A program made the translations under genes and the position numbers. The notes beneath the pieces were generated by a model. The model saw only the letters and a list, made by a program, of their open reading frames with translations, did not search any database and was not told where the DNA came from. Positions 44,994 to 56,591 of a DNA stretch of 64,000 bases are shown here, in pieces (the first letter of the stretch is position 1; each line of letters starts with the position of its first letter). The stretch covers positions 35,278,001-35,342,000 of the forward strand of contig OX579637.1 of the NCBI GenBank assembly GCA_951230915.1. Reading direction: 5' to 3'. This DNA is from Antitrichia curtipendula. Its lineage: Eukaryota > Streptophyta > Bryopsida > Hypnales > Leucodontaceae.

Positions 44994-47900
44994 ATGGAGA
45001 ACCAAATCGAGGCACTGGAGATGTACTTCAAGAGATGTAAAGTGCAGTTCCATGACAACGACAAAAGTGCAGACGACCATCTCATTGAAGGAGAATATTG
45101 GGAATTCAAGGAGCTCGATAGACTTGAGGCACGGAGCCTATTCATGATCCCATTCATAAACTAATTCTGCATCTCGTATAAATTTAAGAACGCTCAGTGC
45201 TTCTTGCAACTCTCTTTTCACGAGAAGATCAAGGATGTAGAGGCAGACACACATCCAATGATCAAAGTCAAATGCATGACAACGATTCCCGGTGAGAGTA
45301 GGCAGAATAATTATCACTTCGCAATCTGTATCAACTCCATTCTTGTGCCCTTCTAGTTGAGCTCATTCCTCTTGAGTCTCGAACCTACTCCATACCGCGA
45401 TGAGATCAAGGAGCTGGAGAGAAAACTGGACAACAACGAGTGGCAGAATGCAAACGGGACCCCCCTCACATGGAAAAAGCTATGCAGTAAATTCCGAATG
45501 TATTCAATGACTTACACACACTGAAGGGGAAGCTTGAGATGCAGAAGGAGAATAACAGAGCCCATCAATCTCAAAGGAGATTATGAACCAAGGCGTCAGT
45601 ATGACCTCCAAGCTCAAAATAAAGTAGGAGTCAAGTGCAAGTCGAGGTAATAGAAGTACTTAGACGCCAACTTTGAAGACCGACACGCGGAAGGGGAAGA
45701 AAGCTGCCGCCGCACAGGCTAAGAACACAGCTTATGCAAAGGAATCTGAAACTTCAGAAGTCGCAGAAGGGAGTTACTCAGACAAGATGGAAAATGTGCC
45801 ACACTCGTGGGCGACAGAGAAGAAACCTGACTATGAGCATATAAGTCAGGTGTACAAAAAGTTCTGGACCACCTGTGAAGACGCATATGTCTTCGGTGTT
45901 GGTGAGAAGAAAGAGATTGACATTGCTCAGCTCATAGAGGCGCCGCCAACATATAACATCCAGTCCAAGCAGAGCAGCATTGTTGAAGACATGGTGAATG
46001 TGCTCCTAAATATTTCTGACAAGAGCACCAAACAAACGCTCTGTGTCATGCCCGTCGGTCTAAAGAAGAAGCCCACAAGGTGGGAGGATATCGAGGCCAG
46101 GAAATTCTACATCATCAACGGGCAGCATAGTGTTGAAGCTAGCAAGTACATGTGCAATGACGAAAACAACGTGGATTGGGATGAGAGGGAGCACTTTCAA
46201 AAATGGAACTGCTTCATTGTGTGGTTAGAAGATGTTGAGAAGTTGCAAAGCATTTCCACATATTACAATCGAACAAACCATTTTGTGGCTGTTCAACCAT
46301 CTTGGGCAACCAATATTCTGGGAGCTCAAAATGTCTAGGAGGATATGGGCAGGCCCGAAAATCCGACGCCAACAAAGTCAGTTGGTACTCTAGTGTCCAC
46401 CAGAAGGACAGTAGAGAACAGGCAAAAAAAGGAGAGCTTCCAGATAAGCACATTAGTGCAAGGCTTGCTAAACTGCATGCCTGAGATATGGATCAATTCA
46501 TTCCTTGGTTAAATTCTTGCTTCATGTATTCCAATTGAATTACATGAACCTCTGCTGCCATTTATAACGCCATTTGTCAAAATATGTGATAGATGTTCGA
46601 GAGGGCAATGTATATGAGATTCTCCATGATTGATGTTGTCAAGAATCTGAAGATCTTGAAGACAAAGTATAAAGAAGAGAAGCTAAAGCTGACGAACAAA
46701 TTGCGGCTCATCACGGCACCCGATGATGTATACAAGCTGTGGAATGAGGTGATCACCACCGCCGTGCACGAAGAGCTCTTCAATCCTGACAAGGATATGA
46801 TGTTTAATGCTAAGGAGGATTGGAATCCCAAAAGTTGCATGCTGAATCGTGAATTCTTCAAGCACTTGGGTAATTTGAGCTACGATGAAATAGCAAAACT
46901 TGCGAAACATCTGCTCAACCAATCGGGTGGGAAACGCACTCATTCATACCCAAAGGTCACAGTAAAGAGTATCACATCAGTCCTGGATGACTGTTTCAGC
47001 ACAAAGGAGTGGGTCGAACGTTGTAAGCGAAAGAATCTTGTGATCAAGGAGCTCCATGGCATCAAGCCTCAACTTGGGCTCATGAACGCGCGAAACGAGA
47101 TCATTAGTGAGAACTAGAAGGCCTTTAAGAAGGAACAACTTTTCTCCAGCGCCACCATGGACGTGCTGTTTGATAGGACGGTGAAGCATATTTTGGGAGA
47201 GTGAAAAACAAATCAGCAAGGAACAAGGTGATCACCAAGCTATCCCAAGACGCCTATGATTTCTTCAAGGTGTTTCTTGAACACAAGAAAAATTTGAGAA
47301 ATCGACGGCAAATGGCCACTATCGGCCCTATGAGTGGGTTGAAAATCGTCACATGGAATGGCCAAAGAAGGTGTGGACTCCAGAGACCGGTAAACATCTT
47401 GCGCTCGGGGTGATTGACTTCAGGTCCTTGCTGGGGATTGAGAAGAAGGTCAGCTCTACCGTGGACAACCCGTACTTCATTGAAGTGCTCACGTCCATGG
47501 ACGACACAAAGAAACCTACACTTGGGGATGTTCCGTCGTGGGTCTTCATTTGTGGTGACGAGAAGGAGCAATCTCAAGCCCTGAATTATGTCGAATCGAA
47601 CAGGGTTCTCAAATTGTTCTTGATCTCCTATTCCGTGTACTCCGCTGGAAAAAATGACCGGCTGGGAAATGTACAAGCAGCGAGGACGCCCAAGAAAGTG
47701 TTCCTTATCTTCCTGCAGAATCCCCAGAACGAGAACAAGGTGGAAATCCCTTCCGAGTTTGAGTGTTTGGAAACGGCTCGGTACATGAAAGCACGCGCGT
47801 ACAATGAGCTGGAGTATCGGATTCACAACACGGAATTGAGAATGGAATTCTACTTGTGGCTCGTGAAGGCATTCTACAAGTCTGGCATGTCGATCTTCTC

Positions 47901-49176
47901 CGGTTACATGGGGGGCAAGCTGACGTGCGCGGCCGTGGTAAGCAACATGACTGCTTTTTAGCGCGGGTCGCGCTAAACTGAGTTGCATGTATGAAGTGTT
48001 TATAGTGTTTGCCTGTTGTCGCTGTTTTCGATCTTGAGCACTCAAATGAGATGTCGTTTTAGAGTAGGCCGTGCTAAACTGTCTGGCCTCTTATGTTGAT
48101 TGCTATAACAATATCATTTCTTCTTCGCAGATGAGTAACGTGAATGTCTACGCCACTGGTTTAGGTTCTCAATCTGGTTGGTGGGAAGTATCTGTAAGAA
48201 GGCAATGATGCTAGACATAGCCGACTTCCTTGAGAGTGGGTACCCGAGATCGGCTGGTGAAGGTCCAAGTTCAACGCCCTCACCCTCGAAGAAGAAATTG
48301 AGGTCGAGCCAGACTTTCCAACTGAGTGAGCGACAGATGGAGGTTCCGCTCTACAAAGAACCAGACTCTGATTTTGAATTCAATGACGACGAGGAAGACA
48401 TTGAAGACAATGGGCCTCAAGGACTCGATGAAATGGCAACACCGACGAGCCGCCCATCTACAGATATACCAGGATCATCGGCGAGCTCCATGTTACCTCC
48501 TTTGCCTGTAACACCGAAGACTCCTACTGCATCTAGGCACCCACAAAAGAAGAGGAAGAGGGAAACGATTACAAGTATTACGAAGCAGCGAGCGGATATT
48601 ATAGCCCAGACTGCCTTATCGCTAGCGAATATGCAACAACAAGCTCAGCTAAACCAGCGCCAAAACGAGCTTGCACTAGCGCAGATGAGGGAGGACAATG
48701 CAAAGGAGAGGGCTGAAAACCTTGAACTTCACAGATATAATCAGGAGTGGATGCGGTCAGAGTCCCATAACAACCGCGAGCTAGCCCAGCAGAACAGGGA
48801 AATGCTTGAGATCCTCATCAAGAAGGTTGGTGTTGAACCCACCGCAACACTGCCCCCTCCTCCACAAACTCCAATGTTGCAACTGCAGGGCCAGCCGTCC
48901 GGCTCTAACATAAGCAACGCCTCAAGTCTGTCGCAGCCAAATACGGCAATCCCTGGTAGCGCACCCGAGTCGCCCGCACCTCTGCCGTCCAAAGATTTTG
49001 TTGGTGATCCCTCTCCTCTGGAAGCTCAGCAAGAAGACCCAGTGAGGAGTCCACGTTCCGACTTGGAAGCTGCGGAGATGGAGATTGGGCAGAACCTGTC
49101 CAAAGATGCTTTCAAGGTGGAGCCTAGAAGTGATGCCTTGCCCACCGGAGATCAACCTGCAAGTTCTGCCCAATAA
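44994..49176 (+). pseudogene. locus C gene 1 (C1): paralogue of B1
   Basis: Starts MENQIEALEMYFKRC, as B1 does. Exons about 44994-46443, 46593-47937 and 48131-49176. It keeps FYIINGQHSVEASKYM, VAVQPSWATNILGA, the glycine motif MGGKLTCAAVV, the KKRKR basic motif and the coiled coil (RQNELALAQMRED), and ends GDQPASSAQ and TAA. Lesions: TAA 45162, TAG 45354, a frameshift near 45497 and another near 45580, TAG 46336 and 47115, frameshifts near 47178 and 47310, and one near 48190. The first intron's donor has changed from GT to AT (CAG/ATAAGC). More damaged than B1. Third exon otherwise open for over 300 codons. Same inferred role as B1. Confidence 0.7.
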
Positions 49177-49414
49177 ACACTTAGTGAGCATTGCGTTATG
49201 TAGATTTAGCTAGACTTGAGCTAAATTGTTTGATAGAGTTTGAGTTCTAGCTTTGTCTCTAGATGCAGTGCTCGATTTTTATCCGGGAATTGTTTGTGAT
49301 GGCGTTAGTCGTAGTTTCGACACTGGTGGATTGAGTTCTAAATTGTAAAGGACAATTATCACTGAAAATGCAATATATATCTTACAGAGAGTCCTTCTCC
49401 ACAATCATGAATTG
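49177..49414. other. spacer between C1 and C2
   Basis: Contains a palindrome (about 49204-49227, TTTAGCTAGACTTGAGCTAAA without strict symmetry) at the position that in locus B carries TTTCAGCTCGACTTGAGCTGA. Short 3' untranslated region and promoter of the next unit presumably overlap here. Confidence 0.5.
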
Positions 49415-50567
49415 CAGGACTTATGAATCTGGAAAGCTGTCCTGAGGTTTCTATTCTCCCTTCTACACAAAATCGGCTGTTGAAGAGCACAAATTTTCGG
49501 GCTAAGGATAGAAATCCAATATGTTCAGCTGAGTTCGTAGAATTGGATGAAGATACTTCAGTGCCTCATTGTGTGGCAACCAATTGTGAAATTCCTGATC
49601 GGCCTTCAAGTTCGGCACTGGAGAAGGTATAATCTCTTGTCTTTGAATGACACAACTGGACATTCTACATTATCATTTGTCCTTCAGCAATGAAATGATT
49701 TCACATGACGTACGAATAAAGCCAGTTTCACGATCGTAACTGGATGCACATTTGTACGTTTGTTAGCAGGGGTCCAATCCTATAGTAACCCGTAAAGGAA
49801 ATACGGAGGGCGTCCATTGTCCATTGAGGTCCAAGGTGGCAGAAAAGTGGATGTACGTTGTCCTGGACCTCAATGGCATTTTATGCCATTACAAGGACTG
49901 GAAGTCCAATAGTTCAATCACGCATTTTCGCGACGCCTTAGAGCCGCACTCTGCTACAATCGCTGCAATTGTTGAACCGAAAGCAGTATATGTTTGTCCA
50001 AATTGCGCTGAGTTCTTGAAGGAGCTAGAGATGATAGCAAAAATTACTGTATGGAGCTCCATGAAAAAAACTACTACCGATGAAATTTGTAGATACCTCT
50101 TTCGAGAGGAAAAATGGCCCTTCCTCGTTCTTGGGCAAGACTCGTGCAAGACTATCAAGTGCAGGGATAGAGCCGGGAGGTTGACCACTTACAAGGAACC
50201 TGGAACAAATAAGGAATTGTTCCTTAAGAACCTAGATTTCCTTTTCGCTGGCTTCCATGGGAATTTCACTTCTCATAATACAGTCGTAGTGGACGACAGC
50301 CCGTGCAAATACATCATGAACAAGCCTGAGAATGTAATATTATCGGATTCCTGGAGTAACCGAGGAAATGGTGACAGGGACATGTTTCTTCTGGCAGTCC
50401 TACTTCCTTGGTTCCAACAATTGTACGTCAACCGCAGCAATGGTCTCAAGTCCTTCAGAGAGAATAAAAAATGGAGGATTGGAAGACGAATGCTGAGCGA
50501 AGAACGGGGTCGCCGAGAGTATGACAATCTTATAGAGGTCCTTCGTGGGTCCGCTAGTGTTAGTTAG
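49415..50567 (+). CDS. C2: FCP1/NIF-type HAD family protein
   Basis: Exon 1 about 49415-49627 (acceptor-like TTGCAG before it; first ATG 49423, MNLESCPEVSILPS) ends with DRPSSSALEK at donor GTATAA. Exon 2 is 49770-50567, ending in TAG. Motifs: VVLDLNGILC (motif I with Asn at the second Asp), ITVWSSMKK (motif II region), VVVDDSPCKY and NKPENVILSDSW (motif III). The C-terminal is basic (RIGRRMLSEERGRREY). The domain is complete and unbroken and very similar to B2. Family members normally dephosphorylate Ser/Thr in nuclear proteins; the Asn suggests altered or lost catalysis. Spacing to C1 (about 240 bp) and conserved order imply the unit is separate or downstream in a joint transcript. Confidence 0.75.
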
Positions 50568-50634
50568 ACTTAGTTTTGGAGGTATGCAGCTCGAGTCGAC
50601 CAAAAATGTAGCATCCTAGAACAACTTATTTTTA

Positions 50635-50826
50635 CACTAGTAGAAAGCGCAGGAATTTTGACAAAATTCTATTGATTTGAACGTGTTGCTCCGGTCATTG
50701 TTTTGTTGATTTCAACAGAAATCTATTACAATTAACAAATTTCTGTTGAAATCAACAAAACAGTGACCGGAGCAACAAGTCCACATCAACAGAATTTTTT
50801 CAAAATTCCTGCGCTTTCTACTAGTG
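50635..50826. mobile_element. snap-back CACTA-type MITE with TTA duplication
   Basis: A 192-bp inverted repeat beginning CACTAGTAGAAAGCGCAGG and ending with CTACTAGTG. The flanking 3-mers are TTA on both sides (50632-50634 and 50827-50829), as expected for CACTA transposition. The central spacer is short, so the element could form a long hairpin. It is related in end sequence to the element at 36048-36209, but interior sequence differs, so they are separate insertions. Confidence 0.85.
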
Positions 50827-50997
50827 TTATGTATTTCTCTGTTGCATTTTAGCACCCTTCGCGTGATCGTGTACTTTGGGACGATTTTGTTTTTACAGTT
50901 CAAAGGTCCTCTACTCTGGCTAGAGCTTATACTGAATCCTATGTACTTATGACCTGTTCAAAGTTCTATGGCTAATTTTCTTATTTTTCCCTGCCAG

Positions 50998-51638
50998 ATG
51001 AAAACCGCATCTGTAAGATCTAGATTGGATGGGATCCTCCCGTGTCAAGCATCCGAGGACTCCATTCTGGACTATGGGCAATACGTGATACTTAATACGA
51101 GGAATTTCCTTTGCTCGGCTCCTACTATTAATTCCACTATGGACTTCTCTGTCAAGCAGATCAAAGACGGAGTGGTAAATAGTCCCCCAGACAAGAAGCC
51201 GCGCTTGCCGTTTTCTTGCTCTCCATCTCCTCTACGCTCTCGGGCAGTCGGGATTTGTCAAGGTTGCCAACTATTTCAGAGAAAGGGATGCAAAAGAAGC
51301 TTTACGGAGATGCTAATTATTTAATGTCTACTCCGGATGTGAAATCCCATGCGCCAAGTGATCTGCGTGCGGAAATTCCTGAACCCGCGGTTGCTTGTCT
51401 TCTACTTCCACGTTGCCGTGCATTGACTGAATCAGGAAGATTAAGAAGAAAAACTGAAAGGTCACCGTGTACTCAATCCTCCACTCCTACTTGGGACTCC
51501 TGGGAGCGGAGGTCACTACAAGCGCAAGAAAGAGAATACATGCGTCAAGCAGGTGCAAGTGTCAAGGGGGGATATAGTCAAGGGCCTGAAATTTTAATGG
51601 CCCTTGAAAAGCTCAATAGTACATCCCGTAGTTGCTAG
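50998..51638 (+). pseudogene. C3: Ser/Pro-rich protein gene, frameshifted
   Basis: Begins after the acceptor CTGCCAG with MKTASVRSRLDG, then QASEDSILDYGQYVI, STMDFSVKQIKDG, CSPSPLRSR. Near 51240 an 8-bp insertion (GCAGTCGG, duplicating CGG) shifts the frame; the downstream frame (LSRLPTISEKGMQKKLYGDA) continues to KLNSTSRSC and TAG at 51636. Paralogous to B3 throughout. Function unknown; the SPSPLRS block is a probable phosphorylation cluster. Confidence 0.6.
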
Positions 51639-52200
51639 ATGTTTATAATACACGTGCATTCTGGTTACATGATTTTTATGCTTCTTATCTTAATTCTAGT
51701 CCACTGTTATCTTAGGTGAGTCCAAGGGATTTCTTTTATCACGCATCCATTGCTTGGATCCTACACATGTCATAATATAGAGGAGTATATATTGCATGCA
51801 TTGCAAAGCAAAATATATGTAAATGATATGATTTTTTGGAGTAATAGAGATGCAGTGCGCAAAGTTGAGCATATCATTTTTGATTTCATCATTTGAAAGC
51901 TTGTATTCATTATCATTGAATGCATTTTATGTGTTTGCTGACGTTTAATGCTTTTTGTTTGCTTTTTTTTGCTTTGCAAAATTCTAAGGCATTAAGAATG
52001 AATTCCCATTTCACTGGAAAACTCCCAAAATAGTGAATATAATGTTATACAGAGTTTTCTTGATTGTGTTCCAATTGACATTCTTCTGTAGGTGCACTTC
52101 AACGTACACTCCTCTCCATAGATACCTCATTCCTCTTTATAAAAGGAATTTTGTAGAAAACTTGCTACAATTCCAAACACCTTTGAGTGAAAGTTAGAGT
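51639..52200. other. 3' flank of locus C, gene-free
   Basis: AT-rich. Contains the segment near 51997-52035 shared with the 3' flank of locus B. Nothing else supported. Confidence 0.45.
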
Positions 52201-53930
52201 TTGATAATACTTCAAGTTTGCCTTGTTGGTGTGGCATTTGTGATAATGGCACCACGTTGGAAACATCTTGCTGATGTGGCACCATTCAACAAAATCTTCA
52301 CAGGTCAACATAGTTCATGGCTTTGGCTCATCCTTCCACCTTTTAAAAACAAGGTGGTTTTTGTTATTAAACATATGCAATTGCTTTTTATAAGTAGTTC
52401 CCCTTTGCTTCCGATTCTTGTCTTTAAATGCCTGTCACGTTGCACCTGGAGTGCGTGTAGTCTGAGCGGGAGGAAGTGAGCCATCATTGGTCCCTCCATT
52501 AGCCATGGGATGAAACAAAAAATTAATAAGTAATGAGTATTCAACACAAGGTTCATGCATGTAGACACTAAAGAATACAAGACACCAAATCTCAATGAAG
52601 AATGGAAGTAAGTAGAACTGTATGGGCGACTAGCTATATAGTTGAGGCTAGCATAGGTGGAGAATTTTTAGGATGCATGCACGTGGGGCGACCGCGTCTA
52701 GGGTGAATGCGGGTCCAAAAAGGGCGACCACGGCTCTAGGAAAGGCGACTTTGGATACATCTAAGCAACCATGGCTCTAGGAAAGGCAAGTGCGTCTCTT
52801 GGTTAACTTGCGGTTGTCCCTCACTGCAGTCATGCACCCAAGGTCGCCAACAGACACAGTCACCCTTATTTGCAGTTGCCTTGTACCAGAAGTCACCCCT
52901 CCACGTCAAACCCGCACGCACCCATGAATGTGCCACTAGATTGCCACATGGCATCTATGTGGTCTGAGCAATTGAATAAACTTTTTGAAAAAGTCAAAGG
53001 TCAATTTGACTTTGTTGGACATCACAGAGGCTCTATTGGACGTTGCATGACGTTGGAGATGTTGCATGTCACGATGTCTGGGAGGACAATCTTGATTATA
53101 AGTAGTAGTATTATTGGTTTAAATTTCCATGGCACATTTTTATTCATCTATAGTAGGTTATTTATGGAGTTTGAGAAGTACCACTCCAAACCATGCCAAA
53201 ACTATATGCTTGAAATGAAAAATAGCTTGGATAATCATATCACAAATGTGGAGAAGGCAACCCGCGGTGCCTCTAACTTGTTCACACAAGCTAGAGGAGA
53301 CTCATCATCCTTGAAAACATCTTAGAGAGTATAATGATCATCCAAGAAATCAACCACCTTGCACCTTGTATGACTTGTGATTCTTGAAAAGGATGCTATA
53401 AGCATATGAGATGTAGGTAGGATGGTCCAAATCCAACATAGGCAATGAACATAAGAATCCAAAGTTGTAGCATCTACAAAACTTGGAGGGCTTAGAAGTC
53501 AGTCAATGTAGTGGCCATTCTCAAGAACCTTTGTCCTTGTCTTATCCAATATAAGCACATTTCAAAATATATCCCGGTGGAGTAGTTTGGTGGGTATACC
53601 ACCATTGTGTGAGTCAAAGCAAGTTTGCACATAGACTAGATTGTGGATCATCAATACTTGTACCTATTCTTATACATGATGGCTTTGGCAAGACCAACCA
53701 ACAATGAGAGCGACATCTTGAGGGAGTTTGCCAAAACAATCGTGAATGGCAAAAGGTGATTACTATTTTGGATACAAATGCCAACAATTGCTGGATATAA
53801 TGATGGGCTATCTGATTGGGTATAACCTTGTTATCCATATGAATGTAGTGCTTAACCTTAAGCCCAGCATCCAAAGTAGTTTCCAAATTGGTACTCATGC
53901 TTGAAAATAGCTCCATAAAGATAGTACCCT
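52200..53930 (-). pseudogene. decayed coding relics of unknown type
   Basis: On the minus strand a frame beginning near 52505 reads MANGGTNDGSLPPAQTTRTP and breaks after a few dozen codons. Further short frames follow between 53330 and 53920. Composition is less AT-rich than the flanks, and repeated GGCGAC and CTCTAGGAAAGGCGA words occur at 52670-52800. I suspect an old DNA transposon gene but no catalytic or zinc-finger motif could be read. Identity open. Confidence 0.25.
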
Positions 53931-56189
53931 CTATTGATGAATGCTAGTGAATAGATTGGGCAAAAAGTGGTGAAGAGGAAACAAATGTTTCTTCAATGGG
54001 GTTCAATAAAGCCAAAAAAATTAGGATTGCCGAGACAATTCAATACATGTATTCTTTGGAGGAATTGGAATCTTATACTGATTGCTATATTCTAGGACAT
54101 GTATAATAATGTGCAAATGAAGCCTTTTTTAGATGGATGATGAATCAATGATATGGATGAAGTTCATTTATACACAAATGAATGGATGTCCCTTCATGCA
54201 ACATTTGATTGCAATATTGATTATTTTAAATTAAAAAATTGCAATATTTTTAAAATTCTTTAATTTTTTATTTTTGACATTATTATTTTGGTATCTAACA
54301 ATACTATTTTTTAGTCTAACATGGCTATTTTTATTAAAAGTCTTGGCAGTGAGCGCTTAAATCTTATTGTTCATCACTCAATGCTCAATGCTTGTTGCTC
54401 CTTGCTTACATTTTAGAGTTGTTGGGTGTGGAACATGGAAGTTGGGATTCTTGAAGGATCCCCATGGCCAAATCGAACATGTTGCTTAACGTGTAAAAGA
54501 TAATGAGATAAAAATGCTAAGGCTCTTGAAGAAATGAGTTATGAGATAAAAATTTTAGGCATCCAAAAGGATAGAATCTAAGCAAACTACACCTTTGGGG
54601 GACTTAGATCTTTGGAGGGACATAACTTTTCAATACTTATTGCATGTGAAAAAATGAATAGTCCATAGTGATTAAAAGAAAGAACAGATTATAAAAAGAG
54701 GCTTGTACTTTGGATTTGGAATTTGGAGCTAAAATTTATTCCAATGGAAAGATTGGAGGGGCTTTGGGATTCGGTTTTGGTTTAGGACATGGAATTGGAT
54801 GGTCCTTTAAGATGAAGGGGGGGTCTTGGATCAATTCTATAGCCATTTAGGAAGGGATATTCTACCAAATACTATAGAGAGTACTATGAAGAAGGGTGAT
54901 CTCCCTCCTCAATTTTGAATGATGTCATAGTGAGTCATAGTAGCCTCAAGTGATGAGTATAGTGTTGGAGCATAACATGCACTTTTGTAACAACATAGAA
55001 TGCTTGTGCATTGTTTGATACTGATTGGGTGATGTCTCACTTTATATTAGGCCATAGTATAAGTCCCAATGGGAAGTCCCAATTAGTGAGTCCAAATATG
55101 GAAGTGACTGGGACTAGTGGAGAGTTGGATTCCAATCAAGGGCGGATAATACTGGTGGGGAGTAGTACTGCCATTGAGTCCTTCGATATCAATGGAAGTT
55201 CTACTGTATATCATCAAAACACACCTAATATCTTGTAGAAGATAAATGTTAAAATTAAATATTGGGAGTCAGGGATAGTGGGAAATTATGTGACTAGAGA
55301 TGGAACCTAACATTGCGGGTGCATGGTGTGTGCAGTGTTAAAAGATTGTGAACCTTGATATCACTGAGGATTTAGTGCTAAATAAACACTTTGGATGAGC
55401 TTAAAGTAGTAAATGTCACTAAAAGAAGCAAGAATCCACATCCTAATCCATATCAACAACCATGGTTGACAAAATTACATATGAACTCATGGATGACAAA
55501 AGAATCTTGGCCTAAATGATCAAAATTGTCTAAATAACTTGTCCACTATGACTGCAACCTTCAAATTGTTGACAATGTCATTCAACAATTGCGCCTGTCC
55601 TATTTGACCAAAATTGAGATATTTAGAAAAGTTGTTTATAGGTCTTTTTCTACTAGTGAAAAATAAGACTAGAATAGAACATATATTTTACATTTCCAAA
55701 AATTTGACGCTTAGTTAAATGCACAAGCATCTAAACTAAAGTTCACCAATCCCATGTACTAAAACCAACCATTATAACAAATAATATGAGGATGGGAGCT
55801 AAATAATATGAGGAAGGCCACCTTTGCAATTGAGCACCACATATATCCCAAACAAAATGTATGAAGATATACGTTAAAAGAAGTCAAAGAAGAATATTAA
55901 AATATACTAAAATAAAAAATTCATAGATTTTAATGTGAAGTTGTATAGGTCAACCATTGATCTCTATTTCTTTTCTTTAGCAACAAAAAATTGTTGCCTT
56001 CATTTGAACTAACTTAGATGAAATCTATGTTTTTGGCTTTGTTAGAGGTTGCTACTTGAAGAGTATAGCAAATGGAGTAGTAGGCACCAATATACTTTGA
56101 CAATTTCAAATTCAACTACTATCAAATCATAGTAACCTTGTAAAGATTTGGTAAGCACCCAATCTTGAGGCCTTTATCTATTAATTTCA
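53931..56189. other. gene-poor stretch
   Basis: AT-rich unique-looking sequence. A short open frame (55011-55238, plus) has no recognisable motif. No repeats of note. Confidence 0.3.
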
Positions 56190-56591
56190 CTATTCTAGTG
56201 AAATTTTTGTAAATGGCTTGGTAGCTGTTCTATGTGATAACATTGAGGTTACAAGCATTCCAGCACTTGATCCTAGTTTGTTCATGTAATAATTGTCCAT
56301 GCATCTTTCTACTAATTTCAACTTTTCAAATTCACATAGTATAATCACTTCATAAGTAGACAACATTGACGTTAAGTCCTTTGTAGTATCAAATTGAGTT
56401 GCTTTGTTTACATAAAATTGTTGCCAAAATCTTGTTTTAGCATTACTTTCTTGAATGCACCTTGCTGTAGCAAATAAAAGAATATTTTGTGCTAATTGGA
56501 AGGAGCATTTTGCTTGACCTCTAGTAAAAGCCAACTCATGAACATCTTCTCTTGGTCTTATGACACTCTGGTATTCATACAATGTTTCCAC
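56190..56591 (-). CDS. hypothetical 133-aa open frame
   Basis: An uninterrupted minus-strand frame with balanced composition (RFWQQFYVNKATQFDTTKDL, KLKLVERCMDNYYMNKLGSS). It is unusual for such AT-rich DNA to stay open this long, so it may be an exon or a transposon-gene relic. No family recognised and no splice partners identified. Confidence 0.25.
   Translation of the reverse strand: METLYEYQSVIRPREDVHELAFTRGQAKCSFQLAQNILLFATARCIQESNAKTRFWQQFYVNKATQFDTTKDLTSMLSTYEVIILCEFEKLKLVERCMDNYYMNKLGSSAGMLVTSMLSHRTATKPFTKISLE

Noticed and set aside
28309..49176. Fungal origin with RIP mutation.
   Set aside because: CEP164-like exons, TTTAGGG motifs, plant CACTA ends and DLNG-type HAD genes argue for a plant; the C-to-T pattern fits CHG methylation decay without RIP.
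52200..53930. Decayed hAT transposase.
   Set aside because: No BED finger, DDE or dimerisation motif could be read in any frame; left as unidentified relics.
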